Origin: Comamonadaceae bacterium
GTDB lineage: Bacteria; Pseudomonadota; Gammaproteobacteria; Burkholderiales; Burkholderiaceae_C
Direction: 5' to 3'
Assembly: GCA_027488215.1 (NCBI GenBank)
Contig: JAIYCB010000035.1
Location: 1-64,000, forward strand
DNA length: 64,000 nt
Numbering within the stretch: the stretch's first letter is position 1; each line of letters begins with the position of its first letter. Position numbers and translations under genes: made by a program. Positions 62,441 through 64,000 of this stretch are shown here, piece after piece. Under the pieces are notes generated by a model that did no database searches, was not told the origin of the DNA, and was given only the letters and a program-made list of their open reading frames with translations.

Positions 62441-62998
62441 TCAGGTCCAGTCATCGCCCAAGTTCCACAGCGCAGAGTCACCCTCTGTGGGGGTGGACAG
62501 GCTGTCCGCCGAGGCGCTGCCCAAAGCGTTCGCGGGCGATGGGGCATCGTCACCCCACAAGGCTTGAAGGCCTTGCATCAAGGCGCCGCCCGCCACCACA
62601 CCTGCGGCCACGCCAAGCGCTGTGCCGCCCACTTGCCCCACCAAGCCCCGCATCCACAGGCTGGGTTGCGCCGTGTGGGCACCACCAACCGCTGCAGGAG
62701 CCTGCACCCGCAAGGGCGCAGCGCTGGCCACAGCGTTGGACGCATCCGATGACTGCTGCTCACGCAAGGCTTGCTCTGCCTGAGCAGTCAGGGCTTGCAG
62801 TTGTTTGAGGCGGTTTTGGGTGGCTTCCAAGGCCAAGGTCAACGCCATGGCACGTTGCACCAACAAATAGGTGGCATCGGTTTGCGAGGCCAAGGCATCA
62901 CGAATGAGCGCATCGGCCACGGGGTCTTTGGCCGAGGCTCGCTGCTGCCGCAATGTGGCCAAGAAATGCTGAAGTTGGTCGCGTTCCTGTGCGTTCAT
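62441..62998 (-). CDS. DUF2076 domain protein
   Basis: A 185-residue protein. It begins MNAQERDQLQHFLATLRQQ, followed by a helical stretch rich in Gln/Leu (possible coiled coil at about 55-85), an Ala-rich linker, then a glycine-rich segment GLVGQVGGTALGVAAGVVAGGALMQGLQALWG that may insert in or cross a membrane, and an acidic tail ending in WNLGDDWT. This is the pattern of DUF2076 proteins. Function unknown. Start chosen at the first family Met; convergent with the Hsp70-like gene. Confidence 0.8.
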   Translation of the reverse strand: MNAQERDQLQHFLATLRQQRASAKDPVADALIRDALASQTDATYLLVQRAMALTLALEATQNRLKQLQALTAQAEQALREQQSSDASNAVASAAPLRVQAPAAVGGAHTAQPSLWMRGLVGQVGGTALGVAAGVVAGGALMQGLQALWGDDAPSPANALGSASADSLSTPTEGDSALWNLGDDWT

Positions 62999-63087
62999 GA
63001 GCGAGATTCTCCTTGCAGGGCATTGACTTGGGGCCGGGTCATTTTGGATGCGCCGCACCTTAGCGGGCGGGATGGGCTTGTGAATTG

Positions 63088-64000
63088 TCAGGCCTTTTGC
63101 AAATAAACATATGCCCCCATAAGAGGCTGGGCCTGGTCCAGCCTCAAGGGCGCGCGGTGTACCTTGGCCCATCGCCAGCCGTGTTGAACAGCCAGCTTTT
63201 GCAAATACGTCAGAGCGTGCGCATAACGCAAGGAACTGTGCAGCTGCACTTCAAAACCCGGATCAGCCTCTTCGACCGTGAAGGCCAGCCAAGCACCGGG
63301 TTTGACACGGGGACTCAAAGCCTCGAATACGGCGTCGAGCCAACCCACGTAAATGAACACGTCGGCGGCCAACACCAGGTCGGCCTTGGTCGTGGTTTGC
63401 TTGAGAAAGTTAACCAAATCCTGGGCATGCAGGTTGTCATAAACGCCCAGGCTTTGCGCCTTGGCCACCATCGCCGAAGACAGGTCCACCCCCGTCAAAT
63501 GGTCAGTACGAAGACGGATCAAGGGTCCGCATAAACCTGTACCGCAACCCAAGTCCCACACCTGCTCGAAACGGGCCGTCGGGTCAACAGGCAATTGTTG
63601 CAACAACATGCTGTGCCCCTGGTAACCCAATTGGCCCACCAGGTGCGCTTCAAAATCATCAGCGTACTGGTCGAACAGTTTCTCCACATAAGCCGCCGGT
63701 GCATTCACCACGGGCTGCTGCGGATTCAGAGCGGCCAGGTAATAGCGGTGCAACTCGGGATCAGCCCCCAGCTGCATCGCCCGCTGGTAGCCAGCGATCG
63801 CTTGAGCGGTCTGACCCATGTCGCGCTGAACGTGGGCCAACTGGCTCCAGGCTTCGGCCAGCTCGGGGTCGTGCGCCAGGGCCTGCTCAAAGGCTTGCAA
63901 GGCTTGCGGCAAGAGCGCCTGGTGCGCCAGACACTCGCCCCAGCGCAAACAAAACTCAGGCCCGTCGGCCCCCAGCGCACGCGCCTGTTCATGACAATGC
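63088..64000 (-). CDS. TPR-containing SAM-dependent methyltransferase (5' end beyond window)
   Basis: At least 303 residues, open to the right edge, where the N-terminus is missing. TPR-like repeats at the visible N-end (ALQAFEQALAHDPELAEAWSQLAHVQRDMGQTAQAIAGYQRAMQLG) precede a class I methyltransferase: VWDLGCGTGLCGPL (SAM loop), LTGVDLSSAMVAKA, and DLVLAADVFIYVGWLD. The target is unknown. Similar TPR-methyltransferases may modify proteins or small molecules. Confidence 0.85.
   Translation of the reverse strand, partial: HCHEQARALGADGPEFCLRWGECLAHQALLPQALQAFEQALAHDPELAEAWSQLAHVQRDMGQTAQAIAGYQRAMQLGADPELHRYYLAALNPQQPVVNAPAAYVEKLFDQYADDFEAHLVGQLGYQGHSMLLQQLPVDPTARFEQVWDLGCGTGLCGPLIRLRTDHLTGVDLSSAMVAKAQSLGVYDNLHAQDLVNFLKQTTTKADLVLAADVFIYVGWLDAVFEALSPRVKPGAWLAFTVEEADPGFEVQLHSSLRYAHALTYLQKLAVQHGWRWAKVHRAPLRLDQAQPLMGAYVYLQKA

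Overview
The window looks like chromosomal DNA of a GC-rich betaproteobacterium of the Burkholderiales, most likely Comamonadaceae (Limnohabitans, Rhodoferax, Hydrogenophaga or Variovorax relatives; genus not resolved). The evidence is the pairing of a TorF-type porin with a PII protein, several orphan Bug/TctC receptors, a split methionine synthase, DUF3297, DUF2076 and YegD-type proteins, and protocatechuate-type CoA-transferase genes. No rRNA, tRNA, phage, transposase or CRISPR array was seen. Genes are dense, and many are joined by 4-base ATGA overlaps.

Layout. 1-4.4 kb: PII protein and porin behind a sigma-54 promoter, comM, an MFS carrier and a small membrane protein. 4.6-9.2 kb and 16-22 kb: a split selenoneine-type locus. 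It has a PhnCDE-family ABC importer of the kind linked to selenium oxyanions, egtD (hercynine synthesis), senA, senB and a fused oxidoreductase-SelD (senC), followed by a tandem cupin and a HAD protein. Between the halves (9.3-16 kb) sits an apparently unrelated catabolic block: SDR, TauD-type dioxygenase, TRAP transporter and two NAD(P)-dependent dehydrogenases. 22-33.4 kb: a catabolic region with two divergent operons (Bug receptor, deacetylase, amidase, alpha/beta hydrolase, cupin; and Bug receptor, flavin monooxygenase, flavin reductase) around an IclR regulator, then pcaIJ. Two near-identical palindromes mark the likely IclR operators.

33.4-36.4 kb: an autoregulated Xre-ImmA/PIN pair resembling a toxin-antitoxin module, and a NucS-like nuclease. 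36.7-41.7 kb: a sigma-54 activator with a perfect palindrome and a consensus -24/-12 promoter in front of an OsmC / acyl-CoA dehydrogenase / rubredoxin-reductase operon. 41.7-47.6 kb: cyanase, a cyanate/nitrate-type ABC importer and a NarL-type two-component system, again with a sigma-54-like promoter and a palindrome. 47.6-54.2 kb: phosphatase, a REP-like element, the MetH N-terminal module, queC, recQ, an MGMT-like gene with a recQ remnant beside it, and hppD. 54.4-60.7 kb: Bug receptor, CaiB/BaiF CoA-transferase, HMG-CoA-lyase-like enzyme, LysR regulator and a fused LeuD-LeuC hydratase. Together these suggest a citraconate/citramalate-like route to acetyl-CoA and pyruvate. 60.7-64 kb: DUF3297, an Hsp70-like protein, DUF2076 and a TPR-methyltransferase cut by the window end.

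The main result is the selenoneine pathway. The importer would bring in selenium, SenC would make selenophosphate, SenB a selenosugar, EgtD would trimethylate histidine, and SenA would join the two. Selenoneine synthesis by SenABC is already described. What may be new here is the split layout and the cupin and HAD genes tied to senBC.
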